Assembly (NCBI GenBank): GCA_000733355.1
Contig: JNVV01000087.1
Location: 48,310-101,297 of the forward strand
DNA from: Falciphora oryzae
Taxonomy: Eukaryota > Ascomycota > Sordariomycetes > Magnaporthales > Magnaporthaceae
Length of the DNA stretch: 52,988 nt
Direction: 5' to 3'
Below the pieces are notes generated by a model that searched no databases, was not told the DNA's origin, and worked only from the letters and a program-made list of their open reading frames with translations. The position numbers were made by a program, and so were the translations under genes. Positions 32,877 through 43,368 of this stretch are shown here, piece after piece. The stretch's first letter is position 1; each line of letters opens with the position of its first letter.

Positions 32877-34414
32877 CTACACCGCCTCAGCCCGCTCCAC
32901 TCGAGCCCGCTCCTCTTCAGCAGCCCGCTCCTCTTGAGCCTGCGCCCTAGTCAGGTACTCTGCCTTCCTCAGCGCCAAAGCCCCTTCCTTTTTAACACGC
33001 TCCGCTTCAGCCTGCTCTGCCTCGGCCCGTTCTGCTTCGGCCCGCACCGCTTCAAGCTCCTTCTCGTTGGCCCGGTTCGCATCGGTCCGCGCTGCTTGGG
33101 CCCGCTCCCAGGCTTCATGCCGCGCTGCATGCTTCGCCATCAGGGCTCGGTAGGGCTCGGGGTTGCCACGACTCTTCTCCAACTCTGCGTGCTGCTGCTC
33201 CATGTTCAGAATCCCCAGCTGCTGGTCGTGCTTTCTCCACTCCCGATACACGTTGTCATACGGCCGCAAAAAGACTCGATTATGCACCACGCCGGCATTG
33301 CGGTACTCATATGAGCCAGGTACAATGTTTGTGGAGCTGATGCCGAAACAAACCAAGCGCTCGTGGCCCTCCCTATTCTCGGGCCAGAAGATATCCATTG
33401 GGCATGGGTCAGAGAACATGGCCTGGCCAAGCTCGACCACCCTGAACATCATAATCATGAACATCTCGTGCGCATACTTGCTTCGAATCCCTTGTAGGTG
33501 CCTGTCGTGATCGTCTCTGGGCACATCGTGGTAGTCGAATGGCGCCAGCACTGTCTTCAGCAGCTCCTCTGTCGCGGCAATGTTTGGGAGCCGGGGGTCG
33601 TCGTCGGCGAAATACGGCGCGCAAAGCACTCCATCTTTGTAGTGAAGAACGCTGGCTGCTGCGAAGTTGCCGGCCAGAGCCCTCCACTAATTACAAGTTT
33701 TGCTTTTGGGTTAGCCACAGAGCGACAGGATTTTGGGACAGGAAACGGTCCAGGTGGGTAGAAACCGTCGGGGTATGGAGACAGGGGAGCACTAACGTAG
33801 TGTCGCATGATGATGGGAACGTTGTGGCTCAAGCTGACGCCGCGTCCACCGTAAAGCTTGGAGGGTGGGACTTTGGCGTATCGCTGGTAAAGCGACAGCA
33901 GATCAGGGGGCAGAAGAGTTGTCTTGGGATCGCCGTCGGGCCTGATCCTTTCGCCAAGAACACGACAGATGAACTGGCACAGCACGTTGCGCAACTGGCG
34001 CTCGTCGCTGTGGTCATTCAGAAGCTTCCAGTCTTCGAAGTCCCCAGCCGCGGCGATGAACGGGGCGAGGTCGACGGGATCTCGCTTCCGGTATATATAG
34101 CAGCGCGTGTCGAGCTGGGTCCGGATGTATACCTGGACAGAATCCCTGAAGTCATCGCGTAGGCGCTGGATGTCCGGTGACCGGCTGGGGGTGAGTTGAC
34201 TCATCCACCGGTCGAACATACGCCGCGACTCCCGGTCCGTTTCGGAGTCTCTGTGGAGGAGACTGTCATGAATCGAACACAGAATCCCCTCGTGCTTTTT
34301 TTGGACACGGCGGCGGCGGCGGGCGACGATGGCCCAGACGATGCGGATGATTAGTGCTAGGGCAATGGTGGAGCCCAGGGCCACCCCAACAATAGCTGCT
34401 TCGGACAGCGCCAT
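32877..34414 (-). CDS. Hypothetical single-pass membrane protein with charged Ala/Glu-rich tail
   Basis: Two exons on the minus strand, 34414-33797 and 33686-32877, joined by a 110-nt intron (donor gttagt, branch gctaac, acceptor attag), giving about 475 aa. The N-terminus MALSEAAIVGVALGSTIALA continues LIIRIVWAIVARRRRR: one transmembrane helix (about residues 5-28) followed by a basic stop-transfer stretch, so the bulk should be cytosolic. The middle contains DTRCYIYRKRDPVDLAPFI and VLHYKDGVLCAPYFADDDPR but no family I can name. The last 70 residues or so are a repetitive A/E/R helix (for example AEAERAEAEQAEAERVKKE), likely a coiled coil. The function is unknown; the intron and single TM segment are well supported. 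Confidence 0.72.
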
Positions 34415-35486
34415 GATGGGATGAGTGGGCAGCGGGGAGGAAGGGAAGCGAATTAAGCAGGACCAGGCCCCCGTGGACCGAGCAGTAAGGGGGCGGCGTA
34501 GTCTGCACCGTGGTGGGAGGAGGATGGTTGGTAAAAGGAAAGAAGACCAAACTCCGTGGGGGAACGAGGGGCTTAAATGCTCCTCCAGGTGGCCAGGCAC
34601 GACTGAGGACCCAGAGCCCAAAGACGTGTCCGGCTCGGGATCAGAAAGACGAGCTTGGGATAGAGGCCGGATCTGGCAAGGTGGTCCTGGTCGGGTGGGC
34701 CGGGGAAGACGAAAAAGGGAGAACGGAGGGAAGGCGAAAAGGGGGAGGACAGAGGGAAGACGAAAAGAGGGAGAACAGAGGGAAGGGGATGGGTGGACAG
34801 CGGTACGCGTCCGCATCTGGTTGGAATATCCGTTTGTTTGCTTTTCGTGTTTGGCGTGGGAGGCAGCTGACGTCCGGATCCGGTCAGTTCGATGGATGCA
34901 GCACTGGGATTGGTGACGAGGCGCTCGGTGCTGGAATGTTCTTGGAGCCGAGGCCGCGGTCGGAATCCTAGGTACCAATCTAAGTCAAGACCCCTGTTTC
35001 GGGCCACCCCCCACTTCCGGCCACCCCTATCCCACTAAGACGCATCGTTTTGGATTTACGATAATAAACCCAAATAAAATCATACAAATGCCTAATAAGT
35101 ACTATTCGAAAGCCAGTCTTTTAAACCTTTTAAATAATCTATTTTTATTTTTGAAAGATTTTATTAAAGGTAGGAATGCGGATTTAAACGTAAAAGTCTA
35201 AAATATATTTACACCTCTTTAAATTTACAATAGTAAATCTAAATAAAATGTAATAAATATATATGAAATATTAATCGAAAGCCAGGCTTTTAGGCTTTTT
35301 AAAGATATTATATTTTCATTTTTTAGATATACAATTTAACCGAAAATCCTGGTTCGAAAGTAAAGGTTAAAAATACATAGTAATTTAAACAAAATATAAA
35401 GTTAAATAACTTTTTTAATATAAGTCCGTTATTTTTGAAACATTTTGTATCTATTGCGCCTTTTTAGCCGCCCTTCAAATTGGTTA

Positions 35487-35899
35487 ACGTGGTTCACAAG
35501 CGAGTGCCACACTTGAAAATCCCATATTAAACGCGATTTTCGATACCCTTGCTAACTCAGCCAATATAAGCCCAAATTTAACCAAATTTAAACAAGTTAT
35601 ATTTAACTAAATATAAAATTTAATTTAATTTTCTTAGATTTTTATTATTACCCTTTTAGGTTAAATTAAATATTTTACACAGTGTATTATACAGTGCTGT
35701 GAACTAACCCTAAAAAGGTAATAATAAAAATCCAAGAAAATTAAATTAAATTTCTTATTTAAGTAAATATAACTTGTTTAAATTTGGTTAAATTTAGGCT
35801 TATATTGGCTGAGTTAGCAAGGGTATCGAAAATCGCGTTTAATATGGGATTTTCAAGTGTGGCACTCGCTTGTGTGTGGCACTCGCTTGTGAACCACGT
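35487..35899. repeat. ACGTGG-family element, copy 2 (413 bp, nested)
   Basis: TA on both sides (35485-35486, 35900-35901). It is a near-complete palindrome with arms of about 180 bp. The left terminus has one cacaagcgagtgcca unit, the right terminus two, so the termini differ by 17 bp. The AT-rich centre contains paired cacagtgta/tacagtgctgtg words. Confidence 0.92.
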
Positions 35900-36000
35900 T
35901 AACCAAAAATTGTTTTTATTTCTTTCCATTTAAATATAAATATATTTATACTTTTATATACAACCTTTTTATTAGCAAAAACTAAAATATATTTATATTA

Positions 36001-36430
36001 ACGTGGTTCACAAGCGAGTGCCACACACAAGCGAGTGCCACACTTGAAAATCCCATATTAAACGCGATTTTCGATACCCTTGCTAACTCGGGCAATATAA
36101 GCCCAAATTTAACCAAATTTAAACAGGTTATATTTAATTAAATAGAAAATTTAATTTAATTTTCTTAGATTTTTATTATTACCCTTTTAGGGTTAGTTCG
36201 CAGCACTGTATAATACACTGTGTAAAATATGCAAATTAACCTAAAAGAGTAATAATAAAAATCCAAGAAAATTAAATTAAAATTTTTATTTAGTTAAATA
36301 TAGCTTGTTTAAATTTGGTTAAATTTGGGCTTATATTGCCCGAGTTAGCAAGGGTATCGAAAATCGCGTTTAATATAGGATTTTCAAGTGTGGCACTCGC
36401 TTGTGTGTGGCACTCGCTTGTGAACCACGT
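36001..36430. repeat. ACGTGG-family element, copy 3 (430 bp, nested)
   Basis: TA on both sides (35999-36000, 36431-36432). Both termini carry two tandem copies of the 17-bp cacaagcgagtgccaca-type unit. The rest matches copy 2 closely, including the aatcccatattaaacgcga word in each arm. The 17-bp length difference from copy 2 is exactly one unit. Confidence 0.92.
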
Positions 36431-36968
36431 TAAATGAAAAAAAAATAATAAAACTTTCCGGTTTACGAATTATAAAAGCCGTTAAAATGGCGCACTTTAT
36501 ACAAAATAGTTTAAAAATAACGAACGTATATTAAAAAAGTTATTTAATTTTATATTTTGCTTATATTAGTATGTATTTTTAACTTTTATTTTTAAATTAA
36601 GCTTTTTGGTTAAACCGTATCCCTAAAAAATTAAAATGTTATAGTATTACAAAGCTTAAAAACCGGGCTTTTAACTCGTACTAAATACGCATTTAATATA
36701 TTTTATTTGCATTTATTATTATTAATTTAAAAAGGTATATATATATTTTGCACTTTTCCTTTTAAATCCAAATTTTAAGCTTTACCGAAAATCCCGAAGT
36801 ATAAATGTTATTTTTTTAAACAGCCCAAAAAGCTGGCTTTCAATTGATACAAGGTACGTATTTGTCAGATTTTAATTGAACTTATTATCGTAAATCCAAA
36901 ACGATGCGTCTTAGTGGGAAAGGGGTGGCCGGAAGTGGGGGGTGGCCCGAAACAGGGGTCTTGACTTA

Positions 36969-37621
36969 TGTAGGCAGATTACCTAGGTACCTAGGTACTT
37001 ACTGTGCTGGATATGGACTGGTCAGTTCTCAAACTGACTGTTTGCAGCCAAGCCAATGTTTCAACACCAGGCCGGAGCGGGTGGGCGTGCCGTTACTGTT
37101 TTATTTGGCCACCCCGAGGCGTGTGCTTGCCTCCATGTACCGGCCGACGCACGGCTGACGCCACCGCTTTTGTGGCTAGCTGAGCTACTCCACCGCCGCT
37201 GTGCCATACCGGGCCTAGCGAGCAACTGCAAGTGGAGCGGTGTTGGCGGAATCATGCGTGATGGATGTCCCTGGCAGCCGGGATGGAAGTCTTGTGGGCG
37301 CGGCCGACCTTCCAGCGTTAACGACAGTGTCGACAACACAGTCCTCCAGAGAGACAGTCGAGCATCCGTTTGCTTTCCCGCTCCCCCGTCCATTCTCTCT
37401 TCCTCCGCCCCTGTCCGTCGCCTATATCAAGGCGGCTTCCTCGCTCCTTCCCCTCGCCAAAATCTTTCCGCATCATCGCCCACAACCGTCCCAATCCTCC
37501 ACAGATTCTCCCTTGCCATCCTACTAGACTTTCGACAACATTTTTCGCTTGTTTCCCGTCCCGTCTCTTGGCCTCATCTCTTGCTCTCTCCGTCGAGCCT
37601 ACTCAAGTGTATTTTCTGGCC
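36969..37621. other. Intergenic/promoter region of the Hsp70-like gene
   Basis: It contains a short palindromic cctaggtacctaggta tract (36981-37000) next to the fold-back element and C/T-rich sequence (about 37370-37610) typical of fungal core promoters and 5' UTRs. No separate gene was seen. Confidence 0.55.
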
Positions 37622-39739
37622 ATGTTTTCCCTTGGTACCCTCGCTCTAGCCCTGAACAAGGCCGCCCGCGACGCCGAGCTAGATACGAAGCTACCAGATG
37701 CAATCGTTTCGATTGATCTCGGGATGACCGGTTCGTCCGCTGTCATGTGCCCCCTGCTGCCACTTTTTAAGCAAGAGCTAATTTTTGGGCTTCCGCAACA
37801 CAGCGACAAAGTCCTCGGTCCTTTACTGCGCCGCTGATCCGTCCCACAAGAAGCCGATTCCCGTCGCTTTCATCGTGAAGAAAGGCTCGAGCGAGGTCCG
37901 GCATTGGATCCCTACGGCCCTCGCATACGACGCGAAGCAGCTCTCACGGGATGCCAGTCCCATCGAGGCGGGCCACGGCGCGATGGGGCACAGGATGACG
38001 GAAGGAGTGGACGTCTATGAGAAGTTCAAGTTGGATGCGCTGAAGGACCAGAGGAAGCCTATCCCTTCCACCAACGGGAAAGGCCAGAAAGATGGCAGGC
38101 AGCTGGTCCCGGACTTCCTGAGTGAGGTTGCAGCCAGGCTGGGAGACTTTTTCGACCGCCACCGACCCAAGGGGAAGGAGGTCCCTTCCTGGAAGCACGC
38201 AACAATTCACATCATTCTTAGCGTCCCTCCCGTGGTGGGAGATATCGGATGCGAAATCCTTCATAGCCTAGCAAGGCTGGCATTCACAGATCCTAACCAC
38301 AAGGTTTGGCCAATTTCCTTCTCAGAACCTGAGGCCGCCGCGTATTACGTGGCCAGCGAGGTGAAAGAGAATCTTCCGGTAAGCATCCCATCCAGTCTCG
38401 CTAAACAGAAAACGAAAACACAAGCTGATAACAACACCAAAAGTCCAAGAGGAGCAGTCTCCTAGTCGCCGACCTAGGAGGAGGAACTTGTGTACGTCCA
38501 TGCCTTTCTTCAAACTCTAATAAATTCGCCGTTCTCTCCGACAATAGCGGGTAGTTTTGCCTTTGCTAACAACTCCCGCCCTCGCTATCTAGGACCTGGC
38601 GCTGGTCCAGGTCGACAAGAACAAGCCGGCCCTCGGAACGGCTTTTATTAAGCCGGTGATGAGCATGGAAAATGGCGGGGCTCACGTTGACGAGAAGCTG
38701 CAAGCCCTCATCACCGAGACATTCCAACGTGCTGCACCTTCCCTTCACGAAGGCATCACACCGGCCGTGGCGACCGACAAAGTCTCCTCAACCCCTGAAT
38801 TTCGAGATGTTAAAACGAAATTCTCAGCAGGAGAGGATTACCTATTGCAGTACAACATCTCGAAACTTGTCGAGACCACCAATCTCCCCGAGGTTGGAGG
38901 GATCAGCATCGACGGTAATTACCTGCTCATCAAATGGTAATTCCGACCTGCCCGCACAAATGCTCTCGCAGTTACAAACCTTTGACGGACTGCTAATCCC
39001 GTGATGACATCGTTAGGGAGGCCGTGCAACCTGTTGGATTATTATTCTAGCACTATTCCGGCGCATGCACTAAAGGGATCTGGAAGCCAGGAAGGCTTGG
39101 GAGGCCCGGGCCCTCCGGGGCCCATGGGGCCCACGGGGCCCATAGGGCCCCCGTGACCTGGAGGGCCAAGCCCTGTTGGCAATGTATATAAGGGGCTTCG
39201 TTGCCCTCCCTTTTAGCAGATAGATCCCTTTCCTCTTCACGCGCACAATAGAGGATCCAACCAACCAGTAGGATCCGTGTTCGTCACTCTTGGGAGATCT
39301 CCGTGCCCGGCCCCCATTGGGGCCAACAGGAGTACCACTCCTACCAACACAACCACTGTTTGATGGGGAGCTCATGGGCCGCCCAGGGCAGCCCGCCATA
39401 ATCGGGCACGTCCTGGAAATGCGAGACGACATTTACGCCGGGGCCCCGCTCGCCAAGGAGGCCGGGCTGACGGGGCTTCTCGACATGTTCGTCTTCGTCG
39501 GGGGGTTTGGCTCCTCAGAGTACGTACAAGATGCAGTCAAGGACGCACTAAAGGCGGGCGCCCGCACGACATGTAGGTCGATTCTCGATGTCACGGAGCA
39601 CACGGCGTTCCATCCCGTCAGCGAGCCTCAAATGGCGGTTGCGCATGGCCTCGTCAGGGCCCATCACCTGTTTCTGCAGCATCGGGAGCGCCTGGAGAAG
39701 GCGCCACTGGCGATTGTGCGTCGGGCGTTCACCAGCTAG
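37622..39739 (+). pseudogene. Hsp70-like (actin-like ATPase) gene interrupted by a solo LTR
   Basis: Exons: 37622-37730, 37804-38378, 38444-38491, 38593-38936, then a last exon starting at 39017 that is split by an LTR after 39031 and resumes at 39355 to the stop at 39739. Without the LTR and its 5-bp duplication the phases agree (about 491 aa). Family motifs are phosphate loop 1 as AIVSIDLGMTATKSS (exons 1-2), phosphate loop 2 as LVADLGGGTCDLALVQV (exons 3-4) and the adenosine motif MFVFVGGFGSSEYVQ in the last exon. The canonical substrate-binding half of Hsp70 is absent, as in the divergent fungal Hsp70-like ATPases of unknown role. As it stands the reading frame is broken within the LTR, so the normal C-terminal third, including the adenosine-binding motif, would be lost. 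Confidence 0.85.
39032..39349 (+). mobile_element. Solo LTR inside the last exon of the Hsp70-like gene
   Basis: 318 bp, beginning TGTTGGATTA and ending CTACCAACA, with a perfect 5-bp target duplication CAACC on both sides (39027-39031 and 39350-39354). A TATATAAGG box lies near 39187 in the sense of the LTR, and a GGGCCC-rich patch at about 39105-39152. No internal retrotransposon sequence remains, so it arose by LTR-LTR recombination. TG...CA ends and a 5-bp duplication are standard for Ty1/copia and Ty3/gypsy elements; the superfamily is not certain. Confidence 0.93.
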
Positions 39740-39905
39740 CAGGGTATCAAGGCGTAGGCCCGCATGCGCATAACTAGCGCAAGCAGGCCTACCGCTCCTC
39801 CATCCCCCGCGCCGCGGGCATCCATGTCCGTGATGGTCCAGCTGTCTCTTGTTTGTCTTTCTTTTCTTCTTTTTTTTTTTTTCGCATCTTCCATTCCAAT
39901 ACTTG

Positions 39906-40199
39906 TGTTGGTAGGAGTATGTACTCCTGTGGGCTCGGAGATCTCCAAAACAGGGTGAACAATGATTCCTTATATCAGAGGAATCATAATCTATTGTGCA
40001 CGAAGAAGAAAGGGATCTATCTGCCAGAGAGGGAGGGCAACCAAGCCCTTATATACATTGCCTGTAGAGCTTGGCCCTCCAGGTCACGGGGTCCGTAGGA
40101 CCCCGTAGGCCAGGGCCTCCCAGGCCCTCCAGGCCTCCAGATCCCTCAAGTGCATGCGCCAGCATAATGATGCAATTATGCTGGAATTATGACCCAACA
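39906..40199 (-). mobile_element. Second solo LTR of the same family, opposite orientation
   Basis: 294 bp; on the minus strand it starts TGTTGGGTCA and ends CTACCAACA. A perfect 5-bp duplication ACTTG flanks it (39901-39905 and 40200-40204). It is clearly related to the LTR at 39032-39349 (shared GGCAATGTATATAAGG, AGATAGATCCCTTTC and termini) but diverged by indels. It lies about 170 bp beyond the Hsp70-like stop codon. Confidence 0.92.
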
Positions 40200-40204
40200 A
40201 CTTG

Positions 40205-41164
40205 GGTATTTTCGTGTTCTCGTGCGTCTCCTTTCTTCATCGGTCATAGTGTGTCTATTTTCGTGGTGGTTGGCTGTCTTTCTATCCACCCGTTGTCATG
40301 TCGGGCCCGCACTTTCCATTCTCTAATTACAATCTCTTTTCCGCAGTTTTGCATTTAATGTTTTCCTGTCGCAAAGGATATTTGACCCAATTGTCAGCCA
40401 CCTGGTTGATAAGCGGGGCTTCGCTTTTAACTTGTGTGGCGCAATGGGATTGCAACATTTCCATTTCGCGCCATCTGGGTGTTGGCATTAATCTCTGCAT
40501 CTCCTGTTTGCTGTTGCCGGCCGCACCTTCCCTTCTCTCCGGACTTTTGCCAATGGATTTTGTCGTCCATTTGGGGAGAACATAGTCGTCTGTGCAACTT
40601 GTTCTTGTCAATTGCCAACACATTTTTTTTTTCTGCCAGGCATGTATCTGCCTAGATAATAACTACCACCGCAGTTCGAATACAGTCCCGTCCGTGACCC
40701 ATAAGCACGACCAAGATTGTGACGGCATGGGATTACTTGCTGGCTGGGTCGATGATGCGGAGGGACGCAGGTTCCCCACTCATGGTGGCTCAGCATCACG
40801 CGTTGGGGTTGGCGAGAGGATGATGCCGCCGATTAACAGGGGGCGCTCGGCTCAGCTGAGGCTGCCTAGCGCCTTGGCCCAACACAGCGATGGGCTTTGC
40901 TGATCTGGGCTGGAAGACGGGCGCCCACTCGTCGCAAACCCCCATCGTCTTGTCTCCTCGGTCGCGATCCGAATGCTAACGCAACGGTGTCGGGCGTCCA
41001 CACGGAGCGCGACTGCTGGCGCGAAAGCCTGCACTCGAAAGGATACATCAGACCTATTTTGCAGGTCCAGTATGTCTGACGACGTGCGCGTGTCCATTTG
41101 TAGATTGCCAATTGGCGAGTTGACGTCGGCTGGCGGGCACTAGGGAGGTAATTGATCTTCACCA
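40205..41164. other. Intergenic region, no supported gene
   Basis: Ordinary composition, short open frames only. It presumably holds the 3' flank of the Hsp70-like gene and the promoter of the HET gene. Confidence 0.55.
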
Positions 41165-42859
41165 ATGAAGGAGGATACAAAATGCACCCTATCTGAGATC
41201 CGGGGGCCCTCGACGGCGCCGCCCCTGAGCGCAAGGATCGTCGACACGCAGAAGCGGGCCACATTTGTCCTGCACAAGACGTCGATGCGGCTCTGCGTGC
41301 AGGTGGACATGGGCTCGAAGGACGACCCGGGTCGGGGCGCGGGCCCCGTCGAGCTGCGGCACCATGCCTCGGACGAGTACATCGCAGTCTCGTGCCCGTG
41401 GTCGCTGCCGGGCCACGACGCGATATCGGGCCGCTACCGGTTCGTGCCCGCCGACGCGCCCGGCGTCATCATGGCACCCGACGCCGTGCTGGACCCATCC
41501 TCAACCACAAGGCATGCAACCCAGACTACCTGCACACGCCCTTCTGGCTCGACAAGCTGTGCATCAACCAGGACGCCGGTGATGAGAAGGAGGCCGCGGT
41601 CCACCCCATGGACCTGGTGTACCAGTACAGCGGCCGCGTCGCCGATGTGGGCGGCAGGAGGCGCGCGCTCGGCCGCACACTGGGCCTGCTCATCGTGCGC
41701 ATCAACTCCGAGCCCAAGCTGCACATCCTGCGCAGGCTGCTGGACAGCAAGCTCGCCAGCTACAACGACAGCGAGCCGAGCCTGCTCGTGCCCGAGGGCG
41801 ACGTCGACGAGACCCTGGACCTCGTCGAGGAGATCCTCTCGGACAGCTTTTGGAAGCGGGCGTGGATATTCCAGGAGGAGTTCCTGGCCTCCAGGCACAT
41901 GGTCCTCCGCTGCCGAGCAGCGCGGACCGGGCCGACGGCAGGTTCAACAGCGAGAGCGGCGAGGACCTCTTCGGGCAGACGGCCGGCGAGGTCGAGGTCT
42001 GGCCCATGAAATTCCGCACCAAGGTGACGGTCCTTTGCCTCGCTGCTGGCCGGGGCAGCGACGAGGCCAGGCGCAGGCGCTGCGGCAAGATACTCCGGTA
42101 CGCGCGGCGCTACACCTTCCTGTGCCGGAGCAAGTTCACGGCGGGCGGCCCCAGCTCCGTGGTGCGCGCCATGTCGCCCGCCATCCTGGAGGACATCAGC
42201 ACGCGCGGCATCACGGGCCGACATACTTGCCATCGCGGCCAACTGCTGCCGCTACAACAACCGCCTCAGCGCGAGCGCCCTCGGCCCGGCCGCGAGCCTG
42301 AGCGTCGCGATCCTGACGCTGGCGCTGATGAACGGCGAGATCCTGCGGCACGACGACGACGGCAACAGCGACGGTGGCGGCGCCGACGCGCTAATGGCCG
42401 CCGATGTCTTCGCGTGCCTGCGCGCCGCCAAGCTCGACGTGCACCCGCCCGTGGCCGCCAGCGAGCTCATCTTCATCAAGCACTGCCGCCTGCCGCGCGC
42501 GGCGCGCCCTGGCCCCCACCTGGACGCCACGCGCCTGACCAGCGGCGGCGGTGGCGCGCTAGCCCGGAAGCTGCGCGAGCACGCCGACCACGACGGCGAC
42601 GAGGGGGGACGAGGGCGGGGACGGGGACGCCGCGCGCGTGTCGTTCGCCTTCACGGCCATGGGAACGGACCACGAGCACACGGACAGGGGCGCCAAGCTG
42701 TCGCGGAAGAACACGTGGATCACGTCCATCGAGGTCCGCTACGACCCCCGCGCGCAGCAGATCATGCCGCGCAAGTGGATCAACGGGCCGTGGTTCTTCA
42801 ACAACAGCAGCCACCCCAGCGACCTGGTTATCCCTTGGCCGAAATGGCTGCAGCAGTAG
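41165..42859 (+). pseudogene. HET-domain (heterokaryon incompatibility) gene with four frameshifts
   Basis: ATG 41165 opens a long GC-rich coding stretch. The HET domain is recognisable: YIAVSCPW (about 41379), then FWLDKLCINQDAGDEKEAA and MDLVYQYSGRVADVG. Further downstream come FWKRAWIFQEEFLASRHM, RGI...DILAIAANCCRYNNR (about 42200-42260) and the C-terminal NTWITSIEVRYDPRAQQ, ending at TAG 42857-42859. The coding frame changes at about 41500, 41910, 42215 and 42605. No stops occur between these points and no splice signals fit, so these are single-base indels. HET proteins trigger cell death on fusion of unlike hyphae. With about 565 codons it is family-sized. It is either a recently lost allele, as is common for incompatibility genes, or affected by assembly indels in GC-rich DNA. 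Confidence 0.85.
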
Positions 42860-43368
42860 GAGTGCGCAGAGGGGTGGCACTTTATGGCTGGACAGCGGGT
42901 AGAGATCGACTTGGAACAGCTTCTGGAAACAGATCTTAAATAACCGTTGGAATGTAATCCTCCGAGACATGGTCCTGATGGAATTGTGTTTTTGGCCCAA
43001 TCGACGGTTGCGGCGCAATAATGGCGTTGTGGGGCAGGCGGTCGCTTCCAGAGCCGCCCGTCCTGACGGTTGCGCCCCCACGTGTCTCGTCTGATGCCAT
43101 TGCTAGGCTTGAAGGCCGAGCGCTGGCGTACCACACACATGGCCTGGCCAGGCGCCAGACATGGAAGTCTCACACCCTCGACCCCCTGGCGCGAGCCTAA
43201 TGATGCCCACCTGCCACTATTTCGCCGCCGCCATGCGAGAAACAAGCTAGAACAGCCTCGGCCCACAAATATTTCCGCCAACCATTCCCGTCTCAACGCG
43301 GGCAACCCTGCTCACGTTCCGGAGTTGAGCGAGAAAAAAAAAAAAAAGAAGAATAAGAAGAGCTCCCT

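Larger units (their letters stand above)
34983..36966. mobile_element. Large fold-back (inverted-repeat) element with two nested palindromic elements
   Basis: It is flanked by TA (34981-34982 and 36967-36968). The terminal inverted repeats start AGTCAAGACCCCTGTTTCGG and match for about 86 bp with one mismatch. The arms then keep pairing, more loosely, for about 500 bp each (34983-35486 against 36433-36966), for example around aaaaaagttatttaa near 35410 and 36530. The middle holds two ACGTGG-family elements (35487-35899 and 36001-36430) and a short AT-rich spacer. No coding was seen. Without the nested elements the original was about 1.14 kb. The TA target and the AGTC terminus with C-rich subterminal repeats recall the Fot1/pogo copies in this window, suggesting mobilisation by a pogo transposase (inference). 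Confidence 0.85.

Noticed and set aside
35487..36430. CRISPR-like repeat array
   Set aside because: The repeats are terminal arms of two palindromic transposable elements in a eukaryotic genome, not spaced direct repeats.
34983..36966. A RIP-degraded autonomous pogo element
   Set aside because: The arms pair with each other for about 500 bp and the centre is filled by two other elements, leaving no room for a lost transposase gene of normal size.
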